64,000 nucleotides of DNA from Dermatemys mawii (lineage: Eukaryota > Chordata > Testudines > Dermatemydidae), in contig ML677374.1 in NCBI GenBank assembly GCA_007922305.1, positions 7,053,619 to 7,117,618 on the forward strand. The letters run 5' to 3'. Of the stretch, positions 11,840 through 25,879 are shown in pieces. The notes under the pieces were generated by a model. The model was given only the letters and a program-made list of their open reading frames with translations. It was not told the DNA's origin and did not search any database. The position numbers and the translations under genes were made by a program. Numbering within the stretch: the first letter of the stretch is position 1; each line of letters begins with the position of its first letter.

Positions 11840-13026
11840 TGGGGTGAGGGGCTGAAGGGGAGGAGACGGCACCCTAGGGTGATCCAGAAGAACCCTCTTG
11901 TATTTTGAGCTAGAAGCTGCACACTAAGACAACACTGGTGCCCCTATTGGAGATGACATTCTGTCTTTAGAGACTATATTCACAAGTTTCCCCTCATAAA
12001 ACAGCTTCTGCTAAGAGAACATAGAAGCTATTCCTGGAGAATTTTCACTGTAGCCAATGGAAACAGTGGCCATTTACATGTCTTCCAGATGACTAGGTTA
12101 CTTTAAGGAAAGACCTGAGTTAAGGCAGTGTTGTCTGGATAAAGACATGCCAAATCCAGTCTTTCAGATTCTGGTGTCAATCACTACATTTAAATTTTCT
12201 AGTCCATTTTGGAACAGAGACCAGTTGGCCTAAGGGTTAGTCTCAGTGGCAGAAACCAAGATCTGGATCACCTCCCCCTCAAAAAACCAAGGCCAGGAGA
12301 TCTTTCCTCCTACAAAAAATAATTTAGGGGGAAAATTAAATAAGTTTCAGATTAGATTAAGTTGCTGAGAGTTTAGTTGATCTGTGAAGGCTCATGAGGG
12401 CAGCGGTGTGGGCATTTCCACAGAAAACATCAAGGCCCAGTTGTACGATTTGCCATGCAGTCCCGAGATGGGATATTTTTTGAATCAAAAACATTAAGAA
12501 GCCTCCCTGCTAATTTACATAGGCATTACAATGCCTTTCTCCCCACCAACTGCTGAGATGACCAGTGAAGCCAAACTGACAGCTCCCACCTCCACCCCAC
12601 AGACAACGGAAAAGGCAAGTTGATGTTCCTCCAATCGATACACATACAGAAGTTTAAAACAGTCTAACAAGGAGTATTTAGTATGAACTCAAGATCTTTT
12701 TGGTCTGCTAAACAAAAAAGTGTTTTCTCCGCCTTACCAAAGAAAAGGTTACTGCTGGGGGAGCTGTTTGTGGAACAGTTTTATGTCTTCCCACTGAAAG
12801 GCCATTGTTTAAGCATTTACAGTTTTCCTAGTGCAATACAACCCAAAAAAAGCAGTAACAAAAAAATGCCGCCTTCTTCCCAGGCAACTAAACAGAAGTA
12901 GATTTTACTGCAACATATACACATTAAATATAGTATACAGTCCATGCAGCGGCACAGCCATGTTAAAGGGAATCTTGGCTTCAGCCATCAGTGCATTACA
13001 GTCCAAATTTCACTTGCTCCGACTTC

Positions 13027-15620
<2,594 letters not shown>

Positions 15621-15627
15621 TGTGAAC

Positions 15628-18600
15628 CTAAGGCAGAACATAAAGTATTAAGAGGTGCCCAGAGGATTCCGCTACCGTTCTTTCATGCATTAGAATACAT
15701 GGTCTACATAACGTAACAGTTCTGGATACAGTGTTCTGTATTTCTAGTGCAGGTTACACCAAACAGATCTTGCCCAGCATCTGGTTCTAGGCACACTACA
15801 CAGTAATCCTAGGATAGACTATTAGATTGTAGAATGCTGAAGTACAGGAAGCCACTTGGAGATTAGACTAGAGAAAGTCAAGGACCACCTGTACATATAA
15901 TTTTAGCTTTAAAACCCATAAATCCTATGCAGAGATCTTCTACTCCTTTAAATTAGAAGCAATGGCTAAAGCTGGATTTCCTTACAGGTACAGCCAATGG
16001 AGTGGAGCATTAATATGGCTCTACCAGCAGTAGCTCCCAGACTATGTTTGCCTACACTGATTGTAGGTGAATCCATTCAATGGATAGAGTAGCAGAAGCC
16101 TTTAGTATTTCACTCAAGTGTGTGTACATTCACTTTAAATGCAAGGTTAAGGGTCGTACATTCAGCTAGACAGAAGCAGTTTCAGATCTAGTTTACCTCC
16201 CTGTCTCCTGGATTCCCTTTGCACTTTGCTTAGCTTGACCAGGGAAACCTACACAGTTTTGCTTGTGTCTCATGCATTGCACAACATTGTGATATTGGGA
16301 TACTAGGGTTGACAATTCTGCTGTGGAATGATGCTTCCATCCAAGACAAGAGAGCCTACATGTGATCTTTGAAGAGCCTGAATTGTGCCATGTCTGAAAG
16401 GGTGTTTATCCTCTTTCCCCCGGCTAAAACTAGTTAGGGTGTCCCATGCTCATCAGTGACCAAGTCACCTATACGCAGGTCTCAGATCCCCTGCTAGGGG
16501 CACATCCTCTAGTTGTGGATAGTTTTATCTGCAGTTTGTAGATCAGCTGAAAATTACTATGTAATGTTTCAGTCCTTAGACAAAATGCCCACTAAAAACA
16601 AACTTGTGAGTTTTGCCTGAGCTAAGAGTGGACCTATGATTAGTACTTTTGATGTATGACCCATTTCATCTAGCACATGAACAGCCACTTTGAACTCTGT
16701 TCTCCATTGTTACTTTGGAGAAACCACTGGAGAATCAGGCATGATATCTGACCAATTTAAGGCCTTCATTTGAAGGACCACATAAGTGAAGGGCAGCTGT
16801 CTAGGAGGTGATGCCCATGGCTGCTGGTTATCATATTTAGCTTTACCATAGACTCACTGCAAAGTTACTTACATTTTCAGGATGTAACCTTTTCACAGCA
16901 GAAAAACATGTCAAACCAGGTTTGCAAAGCCCCATTCAGCTTACAGTGCCATAACAATGCTTAATAAATCTTCACCTATATTACTAGCACTATATGTTTG
17001 GAGGCAGGGAACCCATACATGTTTAGCTCCATTAAGGAGAGAGTCTGCTACAATGATTGTTTCCTGGAGCAGTCCCAGAAAAACTGATGGAATAGCTTTG
17101 TTATAGCAACTAAAAGGAGCCTGCTATCCAAAAGAGAAAGAAATAATCCAGTTACATAACAGCCCTATGATTACAATACTTCAATTCTTTATTCTGCCTG
17201 CAGTTGAAGACTCAGTGCTCCCTAATTTATACATTTTAGATACCATGTATAATGAGCATTGCTATTATTAACATGCACTAACAGCATTAAAGGAGGAGGA
17301 TGGGAATTCATCTAGTCTGCCAGAAGAGAGCACGTGCATTTGTAAGTTCTTAGGAAATCAGTCACAGGTACCTTCCACTTCTCATACCTTCCCCAGATGA
17401 TTGGAGTTTAAATCACTCTTTAGCAGGAGGGGGTCGATTTGGAGCCTCAAGTACATCAGCACCCACTAAGGAAAGCCCAAGGGAGGCAGCCAAGCACCCT
17501 GGACAAGCCACATGTGGCAGCTTTTAGAGTCAATTCAGAGGGCATCTGTAATTCCATGCCTGTCAGTGAGAGACCTGCAGAAAGTGTCTTCCGGGCTCTT
17601 ATTTAGTCTGGGCATTCTCAGGAGCAGGGACAAGCCTGCCAACCACTAGTCACGCCAGTGGTGCAACAACAGAAGACAACTCCCTTGCAGAGGTCTCCTC
17701 TCCCACCCACCCTCTTTTGAGCCATGCACCCCTCTCTCCTGGCTACAGCCCCCTTTTCGGCTACTGCAACCCCTGCTATCTGGAACGGGGAGGGTAGACG
17801 CGTGAACGGGTCAGGGAGCAGCCCGCAGAGGCACAGTGCCAGAGGCCAAACATCGCCTTCTTGGCATTTTCCAAGTGCCACTACTCCACCTGCAGATCAT
17901 AGTCACAGGGCTGGGCCTTCACAATACCACGACACCCCCTCCGCCCCTCAGAAAGGGCCAGACACAGCTCACTCCCTACCCAAGGGGGCTCGGCAGCAGC
18001 TGCATTCCCCAGGGGGAGAAGCCACCAAAACAGGCCTTGAGAGAGACCAAACCAGGCAGAAACTGACACTTAAACTCCTTGGGGAGAAGTTGATCGCGAA
18101 TGAATGCCACAAAGCCAGCAGGACATTTGCCCCTTTCCTGGAAGCCAGGGAGGGAACCGTCCTCTTCCCCCCGAGACAGAGGCCAGGGCCGGCTCCTCCT
18201 AGCACGGGACTGGTCCCTACACCACCCCAGTCTCTCCCTCCTGCTGCAGTCCGGCCACCCCTGCGCTGTCCCAGGGGAGGCCGCTTCCATGCGGACCCGG
18301 GCAGGCGGAGCTCTGGAGGGGAGGGGGGCAGAGGGGTGACCTTCACTTTCCGGGCCCCCAGGGGCAGGGTCTAGATGACCTTGCCTGGGCGAAGGCGGAG
18401 AGGCGGCCCGGGCAGGCCCGCAAGCAGCCCGGGCAGAGCACGCAGAAAAGCCGGGGTGGGGTGGGGGGGGGAAGCTGCTGCATGGGAGACCCATCCGTGC
18501 ACCGGTGTAAACGGAGTCATCGGGGCAGCGAGCCGGCTCCTGGAAGGGGCTCAGTGGAGGGGTCCCCCCCAAGGCTACAGCAGGAGTAAAAGGGGGGGTC

Positions 18601-18821
18601 TGAGCAGCCGGGTGAAGGGGGGCGGGTGCAGTTACCGCGTGGGGGGGGGCTGAAGGGAAAAGGGGGGGGGGTGCAGCCCCCCCCCCCATTGCAACCCGCT
18701 TCGCTTCCCACCCCGGCCCGACAGCTGCCCCCCCCCCCCCGGGGCGGGCGGGGGGGGGGGAGGAGCCGCCGCCGCCCCCCCGCTCGTGAATGCAAAAACC
18801 AACCCCCCTCCCCCCGCTCAC
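15628..18821 (-). other. DYNLL2: DYNLL2 5' intron
   Basis: The acceptor is at 15628-15629 and the candidate donor GTGAGCGG at 18821 downward, after CAG. The intron is about 3.2 kb. Its distal third is GC-rich and belongs to the CpG island; the rest holds no recognisable exon or clear repeat. Confidence 0.7.
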
Positions 18822-18970
18822 CTGCCCCGCGGGAGTCACCGGCAAACGGACCCGAAGCGCCTCCGCCGCGCACTGGCTCGCTCGCACCCGCTCCGCCGGC
18901 CGCGTCCCCCCGCTGCGCTGCGGCCCCGCTCTGCCCGGCGCTCGCTCGCTCGCTCGCTCTCCGCCCGGCC
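18822..18970 (-). other. DYNLL2: Candidate DYNLL2 non-coding first exon
   Basis: A consensus donor, CAG then GTGAGCGGGG (minus strand, boundary at 18822/18821), lies in the CpG island about 210 bp downstream of the CCAAT box. DYNLL2 in other vertebrates has a spliced 5' UTR exon in a CpG island, and the acceptor right before the ATG requires one here. The transcription start is a guess (about 18950-18980). Confidence 0.55.
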
Positions 18971-19032
18971 GCCTCCCCCGCGCTGAAATAGGCGCCCCTC
19001 CCCTTGCAGTGGCTCAGCCAGCCGCCCTCGCC

Positions 19033-19037
19033 ATTGG
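19033..19037 (-). promoter_or_regulatory. DYNLL2: CCAAT box, DYNLL2 promoter
   Basis: CAGCCAATGG on the minus strand is an NF-Y-type site. It lies 50-90 bp upstream of the inferred start, the usual position for such a box. Confidence 0.55.
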
Positions 19038-19105
19038 CTGCGGCGCGGCCCCGGCCCGCAGCGACAAGCGCTTTCCCCTCGCCTCTCTCTGCCTACATCT
19101 TGTTT

Positions 19106-19118
19106 CATCCCACAATGC
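19106..19118 (-). promoter_or_regulatory. Motif GCATTGTGGGATG, DYNLL2 side
   Basis: The plus-strand catcccacaatgc is GCATTGTGGGATG on the DYNLL2 sense strand. The identical 13-mer occurs upstream of SRSF1 at 47891-47903 on that gene's sense strand. It partly resembles the TGGGA half of ZNF143/THAP11-type sites. Function is inferred. Confidence 0.4.
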
Positions 19119-19229
19119 CGCGAGCGGCCTGCCGAGCGCTCCTCGCTCGCGGGGGCGGGTGGAGGAGACTCGGGGTGGCCTGGGCTTGGCTAGATCCGGT
19201 TCCCTGTGCGAGCCCCCGTGCATTTGCGG

Positions 19230-19262
19230 GGTGTGTGTGTGTGTGTGGGGGGGGGGGGGGGG
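19230..19262. repeat. (TG)n followed by G-tract
   Basis: gtgtgtgtgtgtgtg runs into a tract of about 16 G. This is a low-complexity, quadruplex-prone edge of the CpG island. Confidence 0.85.
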
Positions 19263-19672
19263 TAATCCACAGATCTGTTGCTCATTCTGGGGATTGCTGT
19301 GCTGCTCTGGCCCCAATGCAGTGTAAACCCCCCCCTCCTGGGACCAAAGTGGAGTCACTCTGGATCATAACCAGCCAAGCGGCCCTTAGGTCAGTTTCAA
19401 AGTCGCCTGCTCTCTACAGGCCAGCTGGAGTCCCCCTCCCCATCACGTTGATGGCTGACAATTACTGACATTAGAAAGAAAGTTAAGGCAATGGCCGGAG
19501 TTGTTTGCGCTAAAGTAAAGGACCCAACCGCAGTTTCAGTTTCCTGCCCTGATTGTTTTTTGTGAGTGCCTCCTTTTGGGCCTTTGTCGCACACAGTCCC
19601 CGTATTTGGACTTTGGATGCTCTGGATTTACTCCTCTGTGACCAGGAGCAAAATCTAAGCACTTGTCCTGAA
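19263..19672. other. Intergenic edge of the CpG island, no gene seen
   Basis: Composition falls back to normal over this stretch. I see no exon, transposon ends or further promoter element. Confidence 0.5.
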
Positions 19673-19773
19673 GGCCTGATTCCAATTTAATTTACACCAG
19701 CAGGTTTCACGCTGATGTGTCCCTGTGGAGGTCAGTGGAGTTACTCCAGGATGAGATCAGTTGGGCCTCTTAA
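19673..19773. repeat. Short MITE-like repeat
   Basis: It begins aggcctgattccaat and ends gagatcagttgggcctc, an imperfect inverted pair. Internal phrases are tttacaccagc and cagtggagttactcc. A related copy lies at 34573-34680. There is no coding content. Confidence 0.55.
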
Positions 19774-20106
19774 GTCCCATCACTGTGTCTGGCAAGGATA
19801 CAGGGCCACTGCTTTACTCTGTGTTTGCTTATCCAGATGCATTCATAGTGCTTTGTGGTTTTCATGGAGCAGTGGTGCCACAGGTCAACTTCAATATGCA
19901 CTAATAATAGGACTATGCACAGGCTTAGTGAGCTTGGTATTGTTTTCCTGGGTCTCTGAAAGATTCCAGGGCACTTTTGATACAAGAAGGGATTTGCTGC
20001 AGTATCTTTGGCCATAAAAATCTCCCCACCTTACAGTGGCGTGCACTAGCTATCTGTGCTCTTCACCCCAGAAGTTGGGGCATTTCAATAGTGCCATATG
20101 TATATA

Positions 20107-20215
20107 GGATCTTATCCTGCAACCGGATCTATACACACAGATCCCTTCACCCACATAAAGCCTCAAAGAGTTCAGTGATCCATGCACATGGATCTGATTG
20201 CAGGATCGGGGCCGT
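20107..20215. repeat. Short palindromic MITE-like repeat
   Basis: The left end gatcttatcctgcaaccgga is mirrored by the right end tctgattgcaggatcgggg. The interior is non-coding. No target duplication was identified. Confidence 0.55.
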
Positions 20216-20339
20216 AGTTTGTAAAGTATTCTTGGGATGAAAGGCATTATTACATAAAAGTAAAAAGTGTTTTGCCAGTGTTAATTAATTGTAATGATAT
20301 TGCACGCTTCTGCAGTGCCTTTCACCGGAGTGTATGACA

Positions 20340-20700
20340 GACAATAATTAATTAAGCCTCACAAAATGCTCCTGTGAGGTAGGTAGGCAGGAAGTATTAC
20401 AGTGTCTCTCATTTACAGAAGAGTAAATGAAGGTACAGAGAGAGATAGAGTGATTTGTCCAAGATCATACAGCATGTTAGCAGCTAGGGTGACCAGATGT
20501 CCCAATTTTGTAGGGACAGTCCTGAGTTTGGGGGCTTTATCTTATATAGGCTCCTATTACCCCCCAATGCCTGTCCTGATTTTTTATGCTTGCTGTCTGG
20601 TCACCCTATTAGCAGCACAGGCCGGAATAGACCCCATATCTCTTAATGCCCGATCCCATGACCCCTCTCCTTCCATTGACGTTATATCAAAAGCCACTTG
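20340..20700 (-). repeat. MIR-type SINE, minus strand, split by a MITE
   Basis: The complement of the MIR core is visible: cacaaaatgctcctgtgagg, then catttacagaagagtaaatg, then gatttgtccaagatcataca. It is interrupted after gcatgttagcagc by the MITE at 20485-20608 and resumes with ttagcagcacaggccggaat. The nesting shows the MIR is the older insertion. Confidence 0.75.
20485..20608. mobile_element. 124-bp hAT-like MITE with perfect 8-bp duplication
   Basis: Terminal inverted repeats are TAGGGTGACCAGATGTC on the left and, complemented from the right, TAGGGTGACCAGACAG. It is flanked on both sides by TTAGCAGC (20477-20484 and 20609-20616), an 8-bp target duplication typical of hAT elements. It is non-coding and sits within a MIR SINE. 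Confidence 0.85.
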
Positions 20701-20814
20701 TAAGTACCTCAGATAGAAAGGTACTATTGATTGACACCATGCAGTGACTCCGCCACAACATCTCTAGGGCAGGAACAACACAATACACAAGGACAGTAGG
20801 AGAGGCAGATTTGT

Positions 20815-20950
20815 CCGTCGTCCAATGGGCATGGCTCTGATGCTGACTTACTGGGTGACCTTGGGCAAGTCACATCTATCTCCCTGTGCCTTAGTTTCCT
20901 CCTGTGTAACCTGAGGATAATGATACCCTCCTCCATCAAGTGCTTTCAGA
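20815..20950 (+). repeat. MIR-type SINE fragment, plus strand
   Basis: The core phrases gactt-actgggtgaccttgggcaagtc, ccctgtgccttagtttcctc and gaggataatgatac mark a MIR in plus orientation. The 3' end is atcaagtgctttcag. Confidence 0.8.
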
Positions 20951-22070
20951 ACTCATTTGTTTCAATGAAACTAAAAGGACTCCTCCTCATTATTAAATCC
21001 CAAATGTTTCACATACACTTGAAAACCAAGTTAGGAAGAAAACTCCCCATTCATCTCTAAATCAAGATGCAGTGTTGTGTTGTTCCAGTTTAATGTCAGG
21101 GAAACTCTACTACGCTGTAGGCTACATTGGAGGCCTCCAACAAAGAAGGAAAAGGAGAGGAAGTTGTGGTGGAATTCATCTCTCCACTCGCTACACATCC
21201 ATATATAAGATTTAGCAAGATGAAATGGCAGCAATAACTTGTATAGCCCATTGGCCAGGAGAGCAGCCTGGACCGTGATTAGTCATGTAACATACCGTTA
21301 ACTATAGGTGCATATGCGCCACATGAACAGCTGTTTAGTCTTTCTCGCCTGGGAATCCTGCCCTCAATAAATCTGCTCTTTCTATATACCTGGTCTCTTG
21401 GCTGCCTACACATGTGCCCATCTGTCAGGATGGCATCCCCCCGGCTTCAATTTTGGTTGCTTTGTTTCACCTGAGCATAGGTGCCAAGAAGTCATAGGCT
21501 TAGATAAGCAGCCTATAAAAACACAGCACATGCATCTCCTCTGCCACACTGCTGTTGCAACACACACCCCTTATGCTCCATCGCATCCTTGGATACCCAA
21601 GAATGGATCGGTGTGGAGTTCATGGACACATCTGGCTCGTAACAAGACAAATTTTAATTGCATGAAGGGCCTTGAGATCCATGGAACCCACCTGGGGTTC
21701 TGAAATCTATGGAATCTGATGGTAGAGTTGCGTCGAGGAAGATAAGTCTAGGGCAAATAATGGCACCCAGAGGACAGACTGCAGTTCAATTCTCAAGTTG
21801 TGCTCTTGCCTGAGAAGCAGCAAACCAGGTGCTTCCCTATCACTAATGAAGTGTATTATTTTCTGGAGTGACGATTGCGAGCAATGGGATGCCGTTCACA
21901 ACTAAAACAACAAATAAAATATGACTGACGAAGCCAAAACATCCAGCCATTCCAATGAATCAATGGGCAAAGTAAGGGAGAGATCATGGAAAATAGCCAA
22001 AGATTAACTAATTACATTTTTGAGACCTTAGTTTGAGCCTTGGCTATGTATACTGAACAGCCCGGGATGG
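20951..22070. other. Intergenic, no gene seen
   Basis: No recognisable exon or bounded transposon. The open frame at 21398-21703 (101 aa) has no domain features or splice context. Confidence 0.5.
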
Positions 22071-22385
22071 TAAAGAGGCAGTGTGAGCTAGTGGCCAGGG
22101 ACCTAGTTTTGACAATGATTTGCTGGGTGGCCTTGAGCAAATCACTTACAGCCTGATTTTCAGGGATGGTGAGAACACACAGCTCCCATTAAATCAAATA
22201 TTCAGCACCTTTACAGATCAGACCATTAACATCTCTGTGTTTAATTTTCCCGGTTCATAGAAGGAGGCTAGTGATCCTTGCTGATCTCCCTCACGGGGGT
22301 GTGTTGTGAGAATCAGGTAGTGAGTAGTAGGGGACAGTGAAGATGTAAAGAGCTACATATGTAAATGCTTGCTATTCATACTGTT
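22071..22385 (+). repeat. MIR-type SINE with internal insertion, plus strand
   Basis: The head gaggcagtgtgagctagtgg and gctgggtggccttgagcaaa are MIR. A MITE-like scrap from about 22149 to 22215 (cagcctgattttcagggatg to cacctttacagatcag) interrupts it. MIR resumes with catctctgtgtttaattttc and ends gtaaagagctacatatgtaa. Confidence 0.65.
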
Positions 22386-22511
22386 ACCCAAAGGAAGGCT
22401 CTGTTCCCAGCCAGCTTTAGATGGAACCTGCTCATTCACTGCTGCTTTGGAGGGGCACGGCCCGTGAGATACTTAGATAACTCTGACCTGCAGGACATGA
22501 AGATCAGGCCT

Positions 22512-22743
22512 CTTAATAATGATACTTAGCTCTCATAGAGCACTCTTCATCCATAGATTTCAGAGTGCTTTACAAAGGAGGTCAATATCATTATCCCCAT
22601 TTTACAGATGGGGATACTGAGGGACAGAGACGTGAAATGACTTCCCCAATTTTACCCAGCAGGCCAGTGACAGAAGCAAGAATAAGAACCTAGATCTTCT
22701 GAGTCCCCGTCTAGTGCTCTGTCACCTTGGCCACACTGCCTCT
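22512..22743 (-). repeat. MIR-type SINE, minus strand, nearly full length
   Basis: The complement of a whole MIR reads through: cagagtgctttacaaaggag, then ttatccccattttacagatg, then gacttccccaattttaccca, then aacctagatcttctgagtcc, and the tRNA-derived end ttggccacactgcctct. It is one of the best preserved copies here. Confidence 0.85.
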
Positions 22744-23151
22744 TGTACACTGGCAGCCCTCTTCTCCCTCAGCACACTCCGTTCAGTCAGGGTTGCATCA
22801 GAAGCACTGGTTAACTCCTATAGACATAGAGGTGTAAGCAAGAAGCATGACTTGGTACTCAGCCCATACATATAAGAAGTAAAAGCTGCTGTGGACTTCA
22901 GTGTCACAGCATCAGCTCTGACCCCTATGGCAAGAGCTTTGGGCCTGTGTCTCATTTGCACTAAGGTAGCACAAAATTTATGCCAAATATAAGTCCCCTT
23001 TACACTGCCAGAGTGGTGTAAATGGACATCAAGTGCCTTAAGCCTATGGAAGGCCCTGTGGAGACTGGCACAAGTGGAGCAGAGTTATAAAAGAGAAAAC
23101 GGTGGAGTAGGGAAAAGCTTCATATTTATTATTATTTATATTATCATAGCG
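22744..23151. other. Intergenic, no gene seen
   Basis: No exon visible. The part near 22940-23060 (catttgcactaaggtagcac to gtgtaaatggacatc) reads like a short decayed palindromic repeat. Confidence 0.45.
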
Positions 23152-23250
23152 CCTACAGAACAACTACCAGACTGGGTCTGACCAATGGCCCAGCTAGCCC
23201 AGTATCCTGTCTTCCAACAGTGGCCAACGCCAAGTGCTTCTGAGGGACTC
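23152..23250 (-). mobile_element. CR1-type 3' fragment, minus strand
   Basis: gactgggtctgaccaatggc, agctagcccagtatcctgtc and ccaacagtggccaacgccaa are the complement of the same CR1-type 3' sequence seen at 30441-30840. The flanks (agcgcctacagaac on the left, actcaaagcattttacaaac on the right) look like another repeat, so this fragment may be part of a composite. Confidence 0.65.
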
Positions 23251-23446
23251 AAAGCATTTTACAAACTTAGTCTCATAACACTTTGAGGAGATAAGTAAGT
23301 AACTGGATCGTGTGTATGTGCACCGCAGCCATCAACTAAGTGGAATCAAATCAGTTCAACCCTGGCCAGATTTTAGTTTGGGTTACGAACATTTCTAATT
23401 CCAACATCCCGGTCACTCTAATTGCATCAGCCTCGTTAAGATTCTT

Positions 23447-23520
23447 TGGGTGAAATCCTGGATCCATGGAAGTCAATGGCAAAATTCCCATGATCTCAAT
23501 GGGGTCATGGTTTCATCTAT
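23447..23520. repeat. Short palindromic MITE-like repeat
   Basis: ggtgaaatcctggatccatg at the left is roughly mirrored by atggggtcatggtttcat at the right, with gaagtcaatggcaaaattcc in between. No coding content. Confidence 0.5.
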
Positions 23521-23548
23521 TTTTCCACAGAGGCAGCATGGTCTAGTG

Positions 23549-23828
23549 CTGTGTTTCTCAATTGGTGGGTCGTGACCTTTGCGGGCAGGGTCTTGAAAGG
23601 CAATCACAGGGATCTCAAGGTGTAGAAGATGTTATTAGAGTCTGAAGCAAAGAAAATCTGGTTCCCCCAAACCACACACCTTGACCCTTCCTAGGTGAAA
23701 TATTCTGTCAACCTCTCAAAACACACAGATAAATTACACAATCTCCTTGTTATCATTGATCCATGTTTTTACTCTTAATTTTTACCTCAAATAAGCAGTT
23801 GCCAACCTGAAAAGGTTGGGAAACTCTT
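23549..23828. mobile_element. 280-bp hAT-like MITE
   Basis: The ends CTGTGTTTCTCAATTGG and AGGTTGGGAAACTCTT are imperfect inverted copies (TTTCTCAA against TTGGGAAA). Flanking octamers gtctagtg (23541-23548) and gcctagtg (23829-23836) match at 7 of 8 positions. The interior is non-coding. Confidence 0.65.
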
Positions 23829-23889
23829 GCCTAGTGGATAGAGCCCTGGAGTTGCTGTGTGACAATTCTCATGTCACTTCGCTTGGCTG

Positions 23890-24035
23890 AGTGGTGGGGA
23901 GTGTACCCAGGGGAAGAGTTTAGAGGAGTGAAACAGCAGGGACAAGGGAGGATGGAAAAAAAGGAGATTAAGGAAGGTTGGGGAAGGAAAAGAGAGGGAA
24001 GAGGAGGAAGAAGTGGAGTGTGGTGGGCAGGGCAG
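23890..24035. repeat. Purine-rich (GGA/GAA) low-complexity stretch
   Basis: A strongly purine-biased run (gaaggttggggaaggaaaag, aggaggaagaagtggag) with no unit structure clean enough to call a microsatellite. Non-coding. Confidence 0.6.
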
Positions 24036-25879
24036 GTGAGGCTGGCAGCAGAGGTATTGTGACAGCTATAGAGGAGCAGCTAGAGGTCAGAGCAAACAAA
24101 ACCTAGTGTTACGAATGCCCACAGGTCAAACAATAGGATGCAGGTGATGATGTTGCATCTAAGATATTAATTACAAGACCCAGTCCGTTTTCTATTATTA
24201 TTAATTTGCCTTTTACCTCTGCAAATTCTGAAAGCACCCATTGACTAATCCTATACTATTAATAGGATTTGGCTTCCCTTGTGGTTATTTCACTCCTGAG
24301 CAGTTGACATCTAGCTCAGTAAAACACTGAACATTCAAATCCTGGTCAGAAGTGGATTTCCTTGGTTGGAGAAAAGGCCTTTGCAAAATAAATGAACTCT
24401 ATGAGGATGGACTCTGAAGAGAAGTCCCCATGCAGCAGGCCTTGCTTCATTGTCACTTTGTAATGGGTCACCTTTATTGTCCTAGGCTTCATTCTTCTTC
24501 ATCTATTCCCTCCTCTTTGCTCGTGACTAATTTTTCTGCATGTCAGGCTTGGCTATCGTAAAGCCATGTAAATATTTTAAACGTAAGCCCACAGGCTATC
24601 CCCATATCAATTCTGTTCTGTCTAAAGGAAATTTAGAGGTTGGCTTTATGGAAAATTGAACATTTGCTTGCAGACATAGGTGGAAAAGCACAGTGAAGTG
24701 TGGAGTCTCTTTATACCTGGGGCAGCGTCTACTCCATTTTTATGTCCTTATAAGGATGTGTAATTCCTATTCCACTGTAATATTTTCTTTTTTGCATTAC
24801 TTATTGGTTGTCATAATGGCTGGCCATGTAGTCATAATGAGAGCTGATTCCTCCTTCTCTGGTCCAGGCAGCAGAGAGCCATGAAAGCAGCAGAGCTGGT
24901 ATGGAGGTAGAGCAGAAGGGATACAGGGACTCCTGGGCAGCACTTTAAGTCTCCTGAGCATCTGTTAGTTGGTGGATCTACCAGTCCAGGCACTTCTTGC
25001 ATTAGGTAGTGCAGCGTCTGCAAGGGTTAATCCCTTCGGCCACATCCAGGTCGGCTGATGCTCCACAGCTTCAGAAAGAGGATTCCTTCTCCTTAACTGT
25101 TGAGGAGCATTTGTGATGGCTACCATCCTGATTGACGTGAGAGATTGACTGGGATCTCCAGAGCTAGAAGCACGAGTCTCTACAGCTTAAGTGAAAGAAC
25201 CAGCTCATAGCTGTGTACTGGCACAGGCTCACATCCTCTGTTGACCGGGCACCAAGGGGGACACAATACTCACTAACCAGTGAGTTACACATACCTGTGT
25301 GCACAGCATTGGCCTCATTTGCTCCCTCCTTGGTGTTAGGCTGCAAATGACCCCGTCCTCTGTCTGCGGAGGGTTGGTAGCAGCTTCTTCTGGTGCCCAT
25401 CGGTACCGCTCCCTGGCCTTGCCATGGAGAGCCATTTGGGTGCGAGGTGACACTTCTCTCCTACCAACATGATGTGAGTGTTGCCCCTACCTGGATGGAA
25501 AGCAAGAGGTGGGCACAATATCTTAACCCACACTATGTTTAGAAGCACAGAAGACAGGTGCCAAACATGCACCAGGATAATGGTGTGCCACCCTGGGCTG
25601 CCACTGGTAGGCAAATCTCGACAGGCCACTGTAATTTTGACAGCACAAATTTCAGGACATGTTCTAAATCTGTTGTTCATGAATCTAAATCTGGACAATA
25701 GCAGCACATCAGGCACCCATGAATGGGTTACTTTGTGAAGACAGTTAATTTTAGAGGTGGCCATGTAACAATGTTCTGACCACAGAGAATGACCAGCCAT
25801 TGAGTGTGTGATCTAGTGATTTTCTGTGTTATCCCTATATTCAACCAAGAATGAACAGGAGGTTTGTGATAAAACTGGA
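24036..25879. other. Intergenic, no gene seen; possible upstream part of a decayed LINE
   Basis: No exon was found. Because the retroelement fragment at 25880-26310 is on the plus strand, its endonuclease part would lie here, but I could not read a convincing endonuclease motif in any frame. The 154-aa minus-strand frame at 25336-25800 shows no domain. Confidence 0.4.

Larger units (their letters stand above)
10865..13026 (-). other. DYNLL2: Probable DYNLL2 3' UTR
   Basis: This stretch follows the DYNLL2 stop codon (13027-13029) on the minus strand. It lacks recognisable transposons over about 2.1 kb, which stands out against the repeat-rich flanks. It ends at an AATAAA on the minus strand (10884-10889) shortly before the Harbinger-like MITE. 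Another AATAAA lies at 11834-11839 and could give a shorter transcript. The long UTR is inferred from these signals and from the long 3' UTR of DYNLL2 in other vertebrates; the exact cleavage site is unknown. Confidence 0.5.
18130..19200 (-). promoter_or_regulatory. DYNLL2: CpG-island promoter of DYNLL2
   Basis: GC-rich, CpG-dense DNA with repeated cgctcg units (about 18935-18960). On the minus strand a CCAAT box (attgg at 19033-19037) lies upstream of the candidate first exon, and a GCATTGTGGGATG motif (plus-strand 19106-19118) lies further upstream. No strong TATA box is seen; a weak CCTATTTC sits near 18984-18991. Long C and G runs at 18640-18780 could form quadruplex structures. The 303-aa frame across this island is a composition artefact. 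Confidence 0.8.

Noticed and set aside
17976..18887. 303-aa open frame on the minus strand
   Set aside because: It crosses the DYNLL2 CpG island and the candidate splice donor, is proline/glycine/alanine-rich with no domain, and overlaps several other open frames of the same kind. GC-rich composition explains it.
25336..25800. 154-aa minus-strand frame, considered as a gene or retroelement piece
   Set aside because: The retroelement signals nearby are on the plus strand; this frame has no motif in its own direction.
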